NCBI GenBank assembly: GCA_015350385.1
Contig: WNKI01000002.1
Coordinates: 6,613,500-6,677,499, forward strand
Source: Aculops lycopersici
Lineage: Eukaryota > Arthropoda > Arachnida > Trombidiformes > Eriophyidae
Length of the DNA stretch: 64,000 nt
Reading direction: 5' to 3'
Part shown: positions 1-10,807 of the stretch, one piece after another
Layout of the letters: every line of letters starts with the position of its first letter
How positions within the stretch are numbered: position 1 is the stretch's first letter
Program-made: the position numbers and the translations under genes
The notes under the pieces: generated by a model
Database searches by the model: none
What the model saw: the letters and a program-made list of their open reading frames with translations, nothing else
What the model was told of the DNA's origin: nothing

Positions 1-107
1 GATGGAGACGAGATGATGAAAGGAAGTCGATGCTCATACTCGCACATCGCACTTCCTGTTACTGGCCTCTATTCAAGTTTATTGTTGCTTATTATGTTAT
101 AATTTCC

Positions 108-3100
108 TCAGCTCTCAACTTGTTCTTTGTTGCCTCCTCCAACTGCCTCCTCTCGTGTTCCTCTCGTGCTAGTTGGCGATGATTCACCGTTAGATAACCA
201 GATCAAACCTATGAGCCGATGCATGGGCCGCTCGAAAAATGCGTAAAGTGGGGCGGACAGTAGAAGCGAGCCCAAGTAGGCGAAGGAGAATTTGCACAGC
301 AAGTTTGGCCAAGTCATTGGTTCTAGTTGAAGTTGAGTCATTGATTGGTATGCAATCAACTCGAAGTGGATCAATAAAATTGCATAATTCAACTTTGACA
401 ATTGGCGCCACATTGGAAGACACGCCAATCTGCCCCACAAGGTCCCTTTTAAATCCGTGCACATCCTCAAAAACATGATACAATTACACAGGGACCATAG
501 CGGCTTAATTAGAACAAAGCCGCCCAGGGCCAGATAGCAATCAAACTCTTGAGTAGTTTGCAAGAATCTCAGGTAACCTGAATATTGGGCTCGGTCTCGG
601 AGTTGCACTAGGAGAGGGGCCAACATGAGCAGGGCGCTAGATGCTAGCACCAACTTGAACCAAACGCCTCGCATAAAACTGGGCCACTCTATTTGGTTTA
701 CCTGCTGCCCAAAGCGTTGTTCTTTTGACTCCTCCAATTTCTTCTCCCCTCGAGACGACGATATCCGCTTACAAGAGGAACATAATTCACTTTTTGATGA
801 TTCCTTGAGCCCGTCGCCATAATTTGGGTTGCTAGCGTTTGCATATTTTGCGCCCGCACAAGACACGGCTTCAAAATCATCGGCAACAAGTGGCTGCTGC
901 TTATGGCCATCATTTGAGGTAACATCAAATGAACAGCAATTTGACCTCTTGATTTGGTCGTTCAAATCTTGACTAAAGCAACCAGAGATTGGCCGTCTCC
1001 TTTTCTTGCTTCGCTGCTCGCACTGATACAACAAGTGGCCGCCCACCAGACCAATGAGTATGGGGCCGATGCGATTTTGGGGCTGACTGTAGGCGTGCGC
1101 CGCGTACCTGATCAAAATGGTGAACACGTGTAATCGGAGCCGAGCAAAATCGGCCAAACTTACATGCTCAAGTAGCGATTGGTAGTCGTGAATTGTGTGA
1201 GCAGTTGAGGCAACAATTAGTGCCGCTAAAAGAGTGTAGCCAAGTTTGGTTGGAGTTGACCTGAGCAGCAGAATAACAAGTGGTAGCACGAGAAAGAAAT
1301 GGAAATCAACGGCCAGCGACCAAGCGGGCGGCACGCAATGGTGAGTTATGGGCTTGAAATCGCTGGCAAAGGTTATTGGCCAAAGCCAACTCTCTTGCCT
1401 GCACAAACCTCGTAGGGATTCGTTGTTGGTGGCATAGTCCCACAGTGGACCCGAGCCAAGGTGAGCCGATAGACTTTTGGTCCAGGTGTAAACCAAGAAG
1501 TAAAGTGGCGCTATTCGCAGGTACCGACTGCCCACTAGAGTCAGGTAAATTTTCAAATAACTTGGCTTGTTTTGATTGCTCTTGTTGTTGTGGTCGTTGT
1601 CGTTGTCTCCGCAGCTTTTCCTCTTCTCTCTCGTCGCCTTGTGGCCATCCAATCGCTTGAATGTCAGGTAGGCCACCAGCAAACCGGAAATGACGAAAAA
1701 TGTATCGACAATATTGTTCAAGGACAGTAGCAACATTGTTCTCAAATCCTTTCCCATAACCTCGACGGTGTGAGCATAGGCAGTGCCCAGAGTTGAGTGG
1801 GTTAAGAATACGTGAGCGCCTATGACGCCCATGCAACCAAGATGCTTGACACTATCTAGGGCATTCAGGTTGATTATAGATTTTTCGCCACCTTCCCGCT
1901 GTTCCATGTTCTTTTTTCCCCTTTCTGAATCATCTAAATTGAACAAGTTTCTTAGATTCAAGTCGAAAGACATGATCTCTATGAATCGTTGGCTCTTGTC
2001 ATCCAAATTAATACTGTTGGATCTCAGGTAAGTGCAAATGAAACTAGTTAATAACCAGCAAGAGATGAACACAAGCAACAAGACACCTGTTAGATTGAGC
2101 GAGCGCTTTGATTCTTCGGGTAAACAATAGATAGAGGTGAGCTCAAGAGAGTCGCTGGGCCAAATCAACTGATTGAAGTTTTGCATAATTAGCCACTTGA
2201 CGAGTCGCCTGTATTCCTCTATTTGTTGGCCTGATGAAATGTGTGACATCAAGTCGCTGGAGTCGCAACTCTTTGGCAAACACAAGCCCAACTTTACACT
2301 GGAAGCCTCGTCTTCGACGCCCTTCTCGTCTTGATGCCAAGTATTGAGTCTCAACTTTCCAACACAGTATCTCGTGCCAACTTGTTGATCTCTCAAGATT
2401 AAGCCGCCAAGTTTTGTGTTTGCCAAAGAGCCGGCCGCATTATTAACACGCTGACACTCGAGGTAGGAGCCAAGCCAAAAGGGGTGTCCCAAAAGAGTCC
2501 CGGCTTCGGGTCGACCAAACGAGTCGAGTAGTTGCATCAAGCGATACGTTTGACCTGCCGATTCGTTGGAATGGTATCGGGAGCTAGCATTAAGATTCTG
2601 CTTACTTTTCGCTACCAATATCACGGAGTCCACTTTGTCGCTCAAATCCCGCAAGTCGGCCAGACACTCGCTCAGGTTACCACTCAACAAGTGGCCCTGT
2701 AACTCTGGTTCGCTAAACAACCAAATATCCGGATTGAATGGCATTGCGTAGTGGTGGGCCCGAAGCAAACGTTGCAAGCTGAGATCGGCGCGAATCGGAT
2801 ACTTTTGTGTCGCGTGGACAAAATTGTTTGCCATCCATCTATCGGCATCCTTTTCCCCTTCGTCGTCGTCGTTGCCGTCGACTTGCAGTTCACTCTCATA
2901 GATGAGCTCAAATTTAAATCTCTTGTCTCTGGTGGTTGCTGCTAGTTTCGACTTGTCTCTTGTTTCCTCCTTGTTGCTTGATCTGTATCTTGGCTCAACA
3001 TCTTGCTGCAATCGCGACACTTGCGCCAGTTTGGTCCAATTGACTCGATTGCCGACTAGCTGGGCGAGCGCCGTTGTTTGCGAGGCCAACCAGAAGAGTC

Positions 3101-3389
3101 GCACCTGTCGCTCGTTGTTGTCGTTGTCGTTGTCGTTGTTGTTGTTGTTGTTGTTGTCATTACTGTCGCCTGCCTGGACCTCGAGCAGGTGAGACACTTT
3201 TGTGATTAGAAACTCGAGAGCAAAGAAGAGTGAGAATAAAATGCAAGTTCCAACGAGGATGATCGTCAAGCGGGTGGTCCAATTTATGCCAATCAGTTGG
3301 GGTGTCTCTTTGCCAGGTTTTCTTGTTCTTCGGCCGGATAACCGACGCTTTTTGATCAATAACGAGTCCTTCTCTTGATCCAAGTCCAT
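108..3389 (-). CDS. NRF-6-like membrane acyltransferase
   Basis: Single-exon ORF of 1,093 residues. The frame is open back to 3443, but its first true ATG is at 3389 (MDLDQEKD). One membrane segment lies near residues 38-62, followed by an Asn/Asp run and a cysteine-containing extracellular region with the look of the NRF domain (PFWLGSYLEC, RYCVGKLRLN, LGLCLPKSC). The C-terminal half is a multi-pass acyltransferase_3 domain that opens with a conserved DSVKHLG and GAHVFL block (His about residue 526) and continues through DTFFVISG and PAWSLAVDFHFFL. Families of this type (nose resistant to fluoxetine) are multi-pass proteins implicated in lipid or drug transport in nematodes and insects; the substrate here is unknown. 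The loop after the acyltransferase core (about residues 780-900) is long, hydrophilic and poorly conserved-looking. Family assignment is firm; function is inferred. Confidence 0.88.
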   Translation of the reverse strand: MDLDQEKDSLLIKKRRLSGRRTRKPGKETPQLIGINWTTRLTIILVGTCILFSLFFALEFLITKVSHLLEVQAGDSNDNNNNNNNDNDNDNNERQVRLFWLASQTTALAQLVGNRVNWTKLAQVSRLQQDVEPRYRSSNKEETRDKSKLAATTRDKRFKFELIYESELQVDGNDDDEGEKDADRWMANNFVHATQKYPIRADLSLQRLLRAHHYAMPFNPDIWLFSEPELQGHLLSGNLSECLADLRDLSDKVDSVILVAKSKQNLNASSRYHSNESAGQTYRLMQLLDSFGRPEAGTLLGHPFWLGSYLECQRVNNAAGSLANTKLGGLILRDQQVGTRYCVGKLRLNTWHQDEKGVEDEASSVKLGLCLPKSCDSSDLMSHISSGQQIEEYRRLVKWLIMQNFNQLIWPSDSLELTSIYCLPEESKRSLNLTGVLLLVFISCWLLTSFICTYLRSNSINLDDKSQRFIEIMSFDLNLRNLFNLDDSERGKKNMEQREGGEKSIINLNALDSVKHLGCMGVIGAHVFLTHSTLGTAYAHTVEVMGKDLRTMLLLSLNNIVDTFFVISGLLVAYLTFKRLDGHKATREKRKSCGDNDNDHNNKSNQNKPSYLKIYLTLVGSRYLRIAPLYFLVYTWTKSLSAHLGSGPLWDYATNNESLRGLCRQESWLWPITFASDFKPITHHCVPPAWSLAVDFHFFLVLPLVILLLRSTPTKLGYTLLAALIVASTAHTIHDYQSLLEHVSLADFARLRLHVFTILIRYAAHAYSQPQNRIGPILIGLVGGHLLYQCEQRSKKRRRPISGCFSQDLNDQIKRSNCCSFDVTSNDGHKQQPLVADDFEAVSCAGAKYANASNPNYGDGLKESSKSELCSSCKRISSSRGEKKLEESKEQRFGQQVNQIEWPSFMRGVWFKLVLASSALLMLAPLLVQLRDRAQYSGYLRFLQTTQEFDCYLALGGFVLIKPLWSLCNCIMFLRMCTDLKGTLWGRLACLPMWRQLSKLNYAILLIHFELIAYQSMTQLQLEPMTWPNLLCKFSFAYLGSLLLSAPLYAFFERPMHRLIGLIWLSNGESSPTSTRGTREEAVGGGNKEQVES

Positions 3390-5950
3390 GATAATAATAA
3401 CAGTGGTGATGGTGATAGTGCCCGAGCAACTTCCGGCCACCAAGCTGAGTGAGTCTTCTAACTAAATGAAGAAAAGAAGCTCTGCTTCCAAGTCGAGTCT
3501 TTTCCCGTCTCTTTCTCGGCTTGAAGAATCATAAACGAGACAACGAGAACCGCCAAGAAATGAAGACTCCGATATCAACTCGCTCATTAGCGCCATTTAG
3601 GTGAACTTTTAGCGCGAGGTGGCATTTAGTCTGTAGACTAAAGCTCAGGAGAAAGAGGAAAGAGAAAATCAATCGCTCGGTTCATGGTGCTCAACAAATT
3701 GGTATCAGCATTTTGAAGTTATCGTGAATTGCCAATGATGATTACGACGACGACGACGATTGCGATTGCGATTACGATGTCGGTGGCATTGAAGCTCGGC
3801 ACAAATGAGAGGCAGCAGAAACAAGAGAGCAGTCGGAGTTTAATGGCCGTGGAGTTTAGCGTTGGCTTGCGTCTTGTTAGAGTATCATTTGTTTCCAATG
3901 GACAGATTGGCAGTCAACTTTAGTCGACGTCGTTGTCTTTGAGTTTTTCGACGGTTCACTTGGGTGAACTTGCTCATTTCGGTTGCCACTGTTACCACCG
4001 CCGCAACTTCAACTTCAACTTCAACTTCAACTTTAACTGCAACTCGAACGACTTGTGCGACTGGAGGAGTCGCAAGTGCGACTCTTCGATTCATTTCATC
4101 TCTCCCCTTGGTGCTGCCACTTTAAGCGAGACTTTGGTTCAACAGAGAAAGAGAGAGAGACTTTGAAGCTGCAGGGAAACGCAAGCCAAGATGGCGACTA
4201 AATTGGGGGACCAGACCTCAATGAGCCGCCGCAAGAAGCATAATTGCCGGCCGCTTGACCATCGTAGCAAATAAGCGAGTACTTGTTGTTGTTGCTGCTC
4301 TTTCTGTTGATGCTTCGCTTTCTGGCGCTGTTCGGTGTAGTGCAATTCCGTTGCAATTGTACCACACGTTCATCTGGTTCCTTGCTCCTCGTTTGCCCCC
4401 TCAACTTTCGAGAAGGAAAGTTTGGAGAACTCTCATTGAGGAATGAAGGCTCTAAACTTCTCCCTCGAGTTCGAACACTCGAGGGGCCTCTTCGCTTCAT
4501 CTATTTCTATCTACTCAGTTAAAGGGAAACGTCCACTTGGAGTGAAACTTACGGTCGAGTTCAGCCCAGAAGTTTGGGCAGGAAAATTGCGGATTCCGAA
4601 ACGAAAATCTCGGATGCTCATTGTTGTCGAGTGTCACTCTCTCTCTCTCTTTCTCTCTGCAGCAAACGACGACCACTGCCTCCACCGCGAGGAGCAACAA
4701 GTAACACGGCGACACATTTGCCATCGCAAGTAGCCGCCGACTTCCAATAACTTTCCTGAATAGTAACCGAAACCTCAAACGGCCAAGCGGAACCATGATA
4801 ACACCAAGCAGGAGTTTTCCTGCCACTAGGAAGGAGCAACAATGACAAATGTGAACGCGCGTTTGTCTCACCTTCAGCTTTACCGGTAGAGACCTCTACC
4901 TCTACCGCTACCTCTGGCTTCACCTTTGCCCTTACCTGCGGCGGCCGATTGATTTTGCGCTTCGCTCGCACAGGAACGCAGCGCGCGACATTAACCTGCA
5001 AACTGGTGGTGCCAGTTGCTTGTTTCTGGTCTCGCTGCCACCAGTTGCTGGTGTCGCGGCGAATCCGACACTTACAATTGAATTCTTTCTCCAGCGCCAT
5101 TGTGCCATTATTTGTTGTCGCCATCCTCCCTCTCTACGATGAGATAAATGCCACCACAGTTACCAATCGACCACTCGACGGTCGCCACCCTGACTACCAG
5201 ATCCGCCGTCGAATTACCTGGCGGTCGGTTGCTTCGCCACAAGCGATCGTCGTCCAGTTCAACTTCAATTGATGGCCCCCAAATTGATGGCCTCTCTCTC
5301 TCTCTCTTTCTGGATCGCGCGCGCGCCTCGCCTAAATTGGACGAGGTGATTGAGGTTTAGCGGTTCGCACCAAATCAGTTCCTACTCTCCTTTCGCTCTA
5401 CAATGAAACGAGACGACTTCAACTTTACTGCACCAAGTCGCGCTCATTGAGATGAAATGAGACGAAAACTTCTAAGTAGTTGGGGCCATCAAGTTTTCAA
5501 TGCTAGTTTATACTAGCATTGAATTATAACCAACTAGAAGTGAGAAGAAAAGGTGAGCAAACAAACCGCTGAACCTTTACAACTCTCAACTTCCCTTGCC
5601 ATTGCCACCGAAACTGTACTCACTAACTAGACGGTAGGCGACACCAAAAGTGTTGCCCGTGGCATTAGTGACTTAGTCTCTAGTAGTGTTAAGTGGCAAC
5701 ACTTTTTGTTGTTGTCGTTGTTGCCATTCTCTCCACAGCTCGTTAGCAGCTCGATTGGTCTCTTTTCTTTCTTCCTTTCGTCCGTCTTTCCTTTCGAAAG
5801 CCCGAACCTCCAGGGCTTGGTTGGTTGCGCTCCTTTGGTTAGATTGAGCGACAGACACTTGAGCCGCGCGTCTGGCACTCGGCGACTTCCGCTTGGCGCG
5901 CTCAGCTAGCGCTCGCACCATAGCGCACCACCACTTGTTCATTGGGCACA
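3390..5950. other. Intergenic, no supported gene
   Basis: I see no recognisable protein here. The open frames are low-complexity or antisense. The stretch holds short GAAGTT-type repeats around 4007-4040, a CT run at about 4641-4655, and a fold-back sequence at 5469-5540 listed separately. It lies on the 3' side of the glypican 5' exon, so the missing glypican 3' exon would be expected here. I looked for the conserved glypican CWNG motif on the minus strand and did not find it. Confidence 0.5.
5469..5540. repeat. Nested inverted repeat (hairpin)
   Basis: A perfect 12-bp inner stem (TTCAATGCTAGT against ACTAGCATTGAA) closes a 4-base TTAT loop at about 5497-5524. Outer arms CTTCTA..GTTGG and CCAACTAGAAG can pair as well. 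It is in non-coding DNA. It could be a hairpin RNA, a cruciform or a remnant of a small foldback element. Confidence 0.6.
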
Positions 5951-6736
5951 ATGAAAAGCTTCTCCAGGTGAGTTAATGGAATTTGTTTGTAACGATGAAA
6001 TAGTAGGCAGAAATCTCGTGGTGCTCAATGAATGATTCTTTTAGAGGATGAATCAAATCAACGAAAAATCGTGACTCTCTCCCTGGCCGAAATCACTTTG
6101 TTGGACTCGAGAAAGCCACGCGCACACACATATAGATATATATATATATACAATTATATATAATTCAAACTAAAGCTCTAGTAAGTAGTTACTCCTCGAG
6201 GCTCTGTGATTATCAACCGATCCACAGGTTGATAATCAAAGACCCTCCTGATAACCGACCTACCTGTTAGAGTGGCGCACAGGTAAGTTGCAGGAGAAGC
6301 GAGATGAGGATGGCCACAAACAAATTGGCCACCTTGACTGGCCCACCTGTCTGTGTGTGAATATTAAATTGACTTGAGCTGCGGCAGTGGCAGCGGCAGC
6401 GGCCGTGGTGGTGGTCAGTCTATTAGAGTCGACCATCCAAAGAACAGACAGAAGAGTGGGCACACGACTATTTTGAATGAATGAATTAAGCATAGATCTA
6501 GGATATCCATTCATGCATTTCCATCTCTCGACTGCCAAGTGAGGACTTCGGGTGGCAGGCAAAGTTTCATCGAAAGAAGCGAAAGAAATACCTCGAATTT
6601 GACGCTGGAAATCAGTTTAAAGAGAGCGAGAGAGTTTTTCGTTGATAAGATAGCGCAAGTATTTCGACAGCTCGACATTAGCAATTCCAATTGCCTTGAG
6701 GATGGAGAATCGAGGAAAGAAAATCAAAAAGTTTGA
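5951..6736 (+). CDS. Candidate two-exon small protein
   Basis: A tentative model only. Exon 1 at 5951-5967 reads MKSFS plus two bases and ends at a consensus donor (CCAG|GTGAGT). An acceptor (GGTGGCAG) at 6551-6558 opens exon 2 at 6559-6736, which joins in frame and ends at TGA. The product would be 64 residues, basic then acidic (RQSFIERSERN..., LKRAREFFVDKIAQVFRQLD). No family is recognised and there is no signal peptide. The evidence is limited to splice-site quality and frame agreement; chance is a serious alternative. Confidence 0.15.
6133..6160. repeat. AT-rich microsatellite
   Basis: Alternating TA run (atagatatatatatatata type) just after a CA-rich stretch. Non-coding. Confidence 0.7.
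6207..6238. repeat. Perfect 12-bp inverted repeat
   Basis: TGATTATCAACC and GGTTGATAATCA form a perfect 12-bp stem around an 8-base loop. Located in the non-coding stretch downstream of the glypican exon. Confidence 0.65.
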
Positions 6737-6813
6737 TGGTCATATGGAACCAAAATGGAGAGGAAATCAATTTAGAATTAGAGAGTGGTGTAGAATTGAG
6801 GGAAAAAACTTAC

Positions 6814-8326
6814 CTTTGCAGAGTGTGGTGTATTGACAAGCTGAGCTGATGGATCGCTACCACCTGTTGTCGTTGCTGTGGATAAAGCTGTTGAATGTTG
6901 ATTGTATTGCTGACTTAATTTGCTTATAAACGTTAGTATTTTTTCATCTAAATTTGACATGACATTCTCAATGTTATTTGCTTGAATCATATTCGATTTA
7001 AATCTGACCAAAGCATTTACATGCTTCTGCCAAAATGGCGTCAACTCGTAGATATCGCTCATGCAGCCATTGACCACATTGAGGCAATAGTTTTCACACG
7101 GCGCCAATCTAAGGTGACTGTTGCTGTTGCTTGGGATGCCAATGGCGGGATTTGTCATTGACTGCACCGAGGAACCTGGATGACATCCGCTGCAAACTGT
7201 CATTCGAGTTAACGCGTCGCGGCATGAGGAATTTGGGATCCAATCATTAGCTTGGTGAGTTAAATTTTGAAACATTGACTCCGCCAAACTCAGCGAGCTC
7301 AGTAGGGTTCTCGCAAATTCCAACGATTGACGGATTAATTGTTGCAACTTCTCCTGCTCCACTGAGATCTCACTTGTTGATGATGCGAGTGGCGTTGATG
7401 CTGCTAATGATTCCTCGCTACCTGTCGATGGCGATGGCAGCGGTCCAAATGATTGCGGCGAGAGCAACTCGCTCTTTAGAGCCTCGAATTCTTGTGCTCG
7501 CTTCAAGTTCATATCTAAACAGTTGAACTCTAGACCATTGAGCTGATTGTTTTGATTCTGGTTTTGCTGTTGGCTTGAGCTTCTTTGCAACTTGAGGCTC
7601 AGCTGACGTTTCATAAAAACGAGATTTAACTTTCTAAAGTAGGCGCCAATCTCGTGATTGATATCGCCCAACGAGGAGGAGGAGGAGGAGGAGGCATGAA
7701 CAAAGGCCGCTTGTTGATCAGTAAGTGAGTGATCCATGTTGCCGGCGCCACCACCTGTTGTGGTTAATGTTGATGCTGAGTCAAATTTGTCTAAATGCTC
7801 AAACATCGAGTCGTAAAGGCGACGTGTTGCGTCTAATAGATTCCGTTGGTCAAATAAATTTGGCACCTGCGAACCTAACTGTTGGTAGGTGGCAAGACTT
7901 CGCTCTAATTTAGCCAGTGTGTTGTTCTTGGCCACCAAAACTAAGCCCAGAGACAAACTTTTGAACTCATTAAAGTAGGATGAGAGTAAGTTTTGGATTT
8001 CACTTGATGATTCGTCCAACTTTACCTGAAAGTCAGCCATTGTGTCTCGCCTGAACCCATCCTCTTGGCGCGCGTTGCATTTTGTTGAGTTCATCAAATT
8101 ACTCGGCACCTGGCAAACGGTAAACTTGTTGCCATGCTGTTGGCTATAGTGATGGTGATTGTGGTTAAACAACGGAGTTGCCTGCGGATATTGGGGCCTG
8201 TGCTGGTGCTTTGGTTCTTGTGGTTGCTGTTGATTGGTGTTTATCACAGTTGGTTGTTGTCTCGAGTTCATTGGGGAGGATGCAGTGGGTGGCGCAACAA
8301 GTGGTTTAGTGGTTTCAAATTGATGC

Positions 8327-8360
<34 letters not shown>

Positions 8361-8640
8361 GAAAGAACTGAGATCTAATTGGTTTTGTGTTTGTCGGCTG
8401 AGTTGATGGATGAGTTGAGGCTTCTGGTGAGATCAAATGTCTTGACTCAATACTGTTCAGTTGTAATATTGTGGTCAAGACCATCAACGTGATCACTTGT
8501 AGCGAAGCCATTGTCTTGAATCTTGATTGTTGTTTGCTCACTTTTAAATTCAACTTCCTCTTCATATTCTTGTCTGCGTGTTCTCTTGCTCTGATCGACT
8601 TGATGCAATGATAAAACTCGCTGCTTCCTGTTGATAACAT
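6814..8640 (-). CDS. Glypican, 5' coding exon (partial)
   Basis: Encodes the N-terminal 609 residues of a glypican, a GPI-anchored heparan sulfate proteoglycan core that modulates Wnt, Hedgehog and BMP ligands at the cell surface. The best start is the internal ATG at 8511, because it opens a signal peptide (MASLQVITLMVLTTILQL); the ATG at 8640 would put 43 charged residues in front. A Gln run (from CAA/TTG repeats near 8324-8361) and a Q/H/P-rich stretch precede the cysteine-rich domain. The family signature is clear near the end: NSSCRDALTRMTVCSGC, PCENYCLNVVNGC, then FWQKHVNALVRF and a NIENVMSNLDEKI helix. The frame ends at a good donor (GCAAAG|GTAAGT, intron from 6813) in phase 0, where glypicans continue with the VFxxCG strand. 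Reading through gives only 11 more residues before a stop. The last cysteines, the glycosaminoglycan SG sites and the GPI signal are therefore missing from this window's model. Confidence 0.85.
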
Positions 8641-9108
8641 AGGCCTATTCTATCAGCAATAACTAATTTGATGCAACGAGTAGTGGCAGCAGTAGCAGAA
8701 GGCGAGCATCGCATGCAAACCAATTGATGCAAAGTGACAAACAGACTAATGTTGTTACTTTGGAAACAAGTTACAGAATAAGAAGAGGGAGAGAGAGAGA
8801 AGGAAGGAACAACAAACCGACTTATCCCTGGCAACTTGGATGGCCGCTTGGTTTTAATGGGGAGTTCATATGCGCAATGGCCCTCTGCGCATCGCACGTA
8901 CCATCTACTCCTCTATCCATACACTGTACACAGGCTTCATGTCCATCTAGGGCTGAGTCGCGGCTTTTTCAGAGCACAAGGCGCTCTCGACCGAAGGAAA
9001 CTCGAGCACCACCTCGCGGATCGCTATCCTGTCACAACTATCAATCATCGGAGGTCCTTGAAGAATTTGAAGATTTACATTACTACATGATCATAATTGA
9101 GTTTATTG
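8641..9108. other. Intergenic between glypican and mS35
   Basis: About 470 bases holding the upstream region of the glypican gene and the 3' end of the mS35 gene. I see a short purine run (GAGAGAGAGAGAAGGAAGG near 8790) and nothing else recognisable. Confidence 0.6.
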
Positions 9109-10017
9109 TCACGCTAAACCTAACGACTTTTCCACTCCCTTCCGGTACTCGTCCAAGTCTATATCTTTCTTAAACTCCTCCGGCTTCTCCTTTTCCCACT
9201 CCTCGTGGTTTTGTGACTCGTAATAACAGGCAGTGAGTAGGTAGTTGGCATAGTCCTCATTTTGCACTTTACTTGGGCAAGCATCCGTTTTGATGGTCAC
9301 CATATTTGTCTTCTCATTTAGTCTATCTCTAACTAATAGATCAAATTTCTCCCTATCCTCACCCTCCAACTTTAGATCATCAACATTCACGCGCAACTCA
9401 ACGCACCGAGATCTTTCGTCTCTAATACTAGGCCCTGCGTGGACGAAATCCCTAGTCACTATGGTCACGGGAAAATGTTGCCTAACCTCCTCGTCGGTAT
9501 CCAAACCCTCGGGCCACTGGGTGCAAAACTTCTGCAAAGCCTTGCAATGCCTCTCAACGGCCGGTGGGGTGAGGTGGAGGAAATTTGTTATCTTCAATAG
9601 CTCTGTATTTGCATACTTTCCTATTGGCACTCTACCCTTTTCCTCAAAACTTTGTCTGATTGGCAAAGGAACAGCAGAGGGCGAGAACGTCTTTGGAGTC
9701 GGCCACACCGAGGGCCAATCTTGTTCTGGATCCATCTCCTGCTCTCTACTCTTAAGCTTATACGCTCGAGCTCGGACTTCTCTTCTAGCGCGATTTGCGA
9801 AAATATTCCTCTTTCGTGGAGCAAACTTTAACAATGGGTATCCCTCACTTGTTATCTCCTGTTTGACCTGTGGGTACAATCTCTTCTCACGCTCCGTATA
9901 CTCTACATGGATTTGATTATTCGGAGTCTGTGCCGACTCTCCAGGGGTGGAGGAGGTCGACGAAGCGCATCGCCTAGGTATGTGACTCAATCTTAATATC
10001 CTCATGACCAGTACCAT
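9109..10017 (-). CDS. MRPS35: Mitochondrial ribosomal protein mS35
   Basis: Complete 302-residue ORF. The N-terminus is basic and rich in Arg/Ser (MVLVMRILRLSHIPRRC), as expected for a mitochondrial targeting sequence. The diagnostic blocks are FPVTIVTRDFVHAGPSIRDERSRCVELRVNV and, near the C-terminus, VTIKTDACPSKVQNEDYANYLLTACYYES followed by an acidic EEWEKEKPEEF tail; these match the MRP-S28/mS35 family. It is a small-subunit protein of the mitoribosome and acts in the matrix. No intron is present. It is arranged head-to-head with LTO1, with only about 316 bp between the two start codons, which probably share a bidirectional promoter. Confidence 0.92.
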   Translation of the reverse strand: MVLVMRILRLSHIPRRCASSTSSTPGESAQTPNNQIHVEYTEREKRLYPQVKQEITSEGYPLLKFAPRKRNIFANRARREVRARAYKLKSREQEMDPEQDWPSVWPTPKTFSPSAVPLPIRQSFEEKGRVPIGKYANTELLKITNFLHLTPPAVERHCKALQKFCTQWPEGLDTDEEVRQHFPVTIVTRDFVHAGPSIRDERSRCVELRVNVDDLKLEGEDREKFDLLVRDRLNEKTNMVTIKTDACPSKVQNEDYANYLLTACYYESQNHEEWEKEKPEEFKKDIDLDEYRKGVEKSLGLA

Positions 10018-10333
10018 ATCTGATAGTATAAGAATAATAATATTATTGATTTATAAATGAGTTAGTTGCTGTAAATCCAAGAATATTCTAATAAGTTGGA
10101 AAAGTTTGTGGTGATTTGTTTACATGTCGCGCGTTATTTTAGAACTGATGAGCGTGCAAATCTCCATGTTAGCTTGCGTACTTCGATTTTCATTTTGTGT
10201 TGGGCCCATCTAATGGAATGGATAAAAGAGGATGCGCTCTAATGTTATGGAAAATATTATAAAAACAAACTAATACGATTGAAATATATCAGATACTATC
10301 GGACAAGTAGTATTATCATCCAAAACTGGAAAA
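10018..10333. promoter_or_regulatory. Bidirectional promoter mS35 / LTO1
   Basis: The 316 bp between the divergent ATGs of mS35 and LTO1 must hold both promoters. It is AT-rich and I see no canonical TATA at a convincing distance on either side. The inference rests on gene orientation and spacing only. Confidence 0.55.
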
Positions 10334-10807
10334 ATGGATGACAAACTCGCGGACGACGCCGCAGCCACTCAATATGCCATAGGTTACAGGGAAGGATTTG
10401 ATCGAGGACAGATCCATGGTTCCGAGGATGGAAAGCAGGCAGGCAGTGAGGCTGGAGCTAAGCTAGGTGCCGAATTAGGACTAATTTATGGTCTTAATTT
10501 TGCTAGAAGTCATATATATCGGTTCACGACAAGTGATTATTCTGAGGAAACGATAAATAAGAGCCCTCACTTAAAACGTATTCGAGAATGGATAAATTCA
10601 ACTAGCGAGTTGCTCTATGAACTTCGTGAATTTCCTCATACAAATCGAGAAGATTGTGAGAAACGTTTGCTTAAAATAAGATCACTTTCCAAGAAAGTGG
10701 ATGCCCAACTTCAAGGTTTGCGATTATCCATGAATATGGTCTACAATCAATTGTATCTAAATAATTTAGAAGATCCGTCAAAATCTCAACACACATCACG
10801 ACAATGA
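10334..10807 (+). CDS. LTO1: LTO1 (ORAOV1) ABCE1-maturation factor
   Basis: Complete 157-residue ORF. Residues about 17-55 carry the deca-GX3 signature of the Yae1/Lto1 N-terminal domain, seen as glycines every fourth residue (GYREGFDRGQIHGSEDGKQ, then AGSEAGAKLGAELGLIYG). Lto1 pairs with Yae1 as an adaptor that brings the cytosolic iron-sulfur targeting complex to the ABCE1 (Rli1) apoprotein, so it links Fe-S assembly to ribosome recycling. The C-terminal half is helical and charged. Length matches the animal family. No intron. It diverges from the mS35 gene. Confidence 0.9.
   Translation: MDDKLADDAAATQYAIGYREGFDRGQIHGSEDGKQAGSEAGAKLGAELGLIYGLNFARSHIYRFTTSDYSEETINKSPHLKRIREWINSTSELLYELREFPHTNREDCEKRLLKIRSLSKKVDAQLQGLRLSMNMVYNQLYLNNLEDPSKSQHTSRQ

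Noticed and set aside
1306..1836. 176-codon frame overlapping the acyltransferase gene on the same strand
   Set aside because: Different frame, no recognised domain, and the overlapping acyltransferase frame is clearly the real one.
4470..4490. GTTCGAAC-type sequence considered as a tRNA B box (also looked at near 13425 and 20341)
   Set aside because: No A box at the right distance and no cloverleaf; I found no tRNA in the window.
6260..6562. Minus-strand frame with CMNGY, considered as the missing glypican CWNG exon
   Set aside because: Flanking sequence is unlike glypicans, there are no further cysteines in place, and much of it is an Ala/Thr run.
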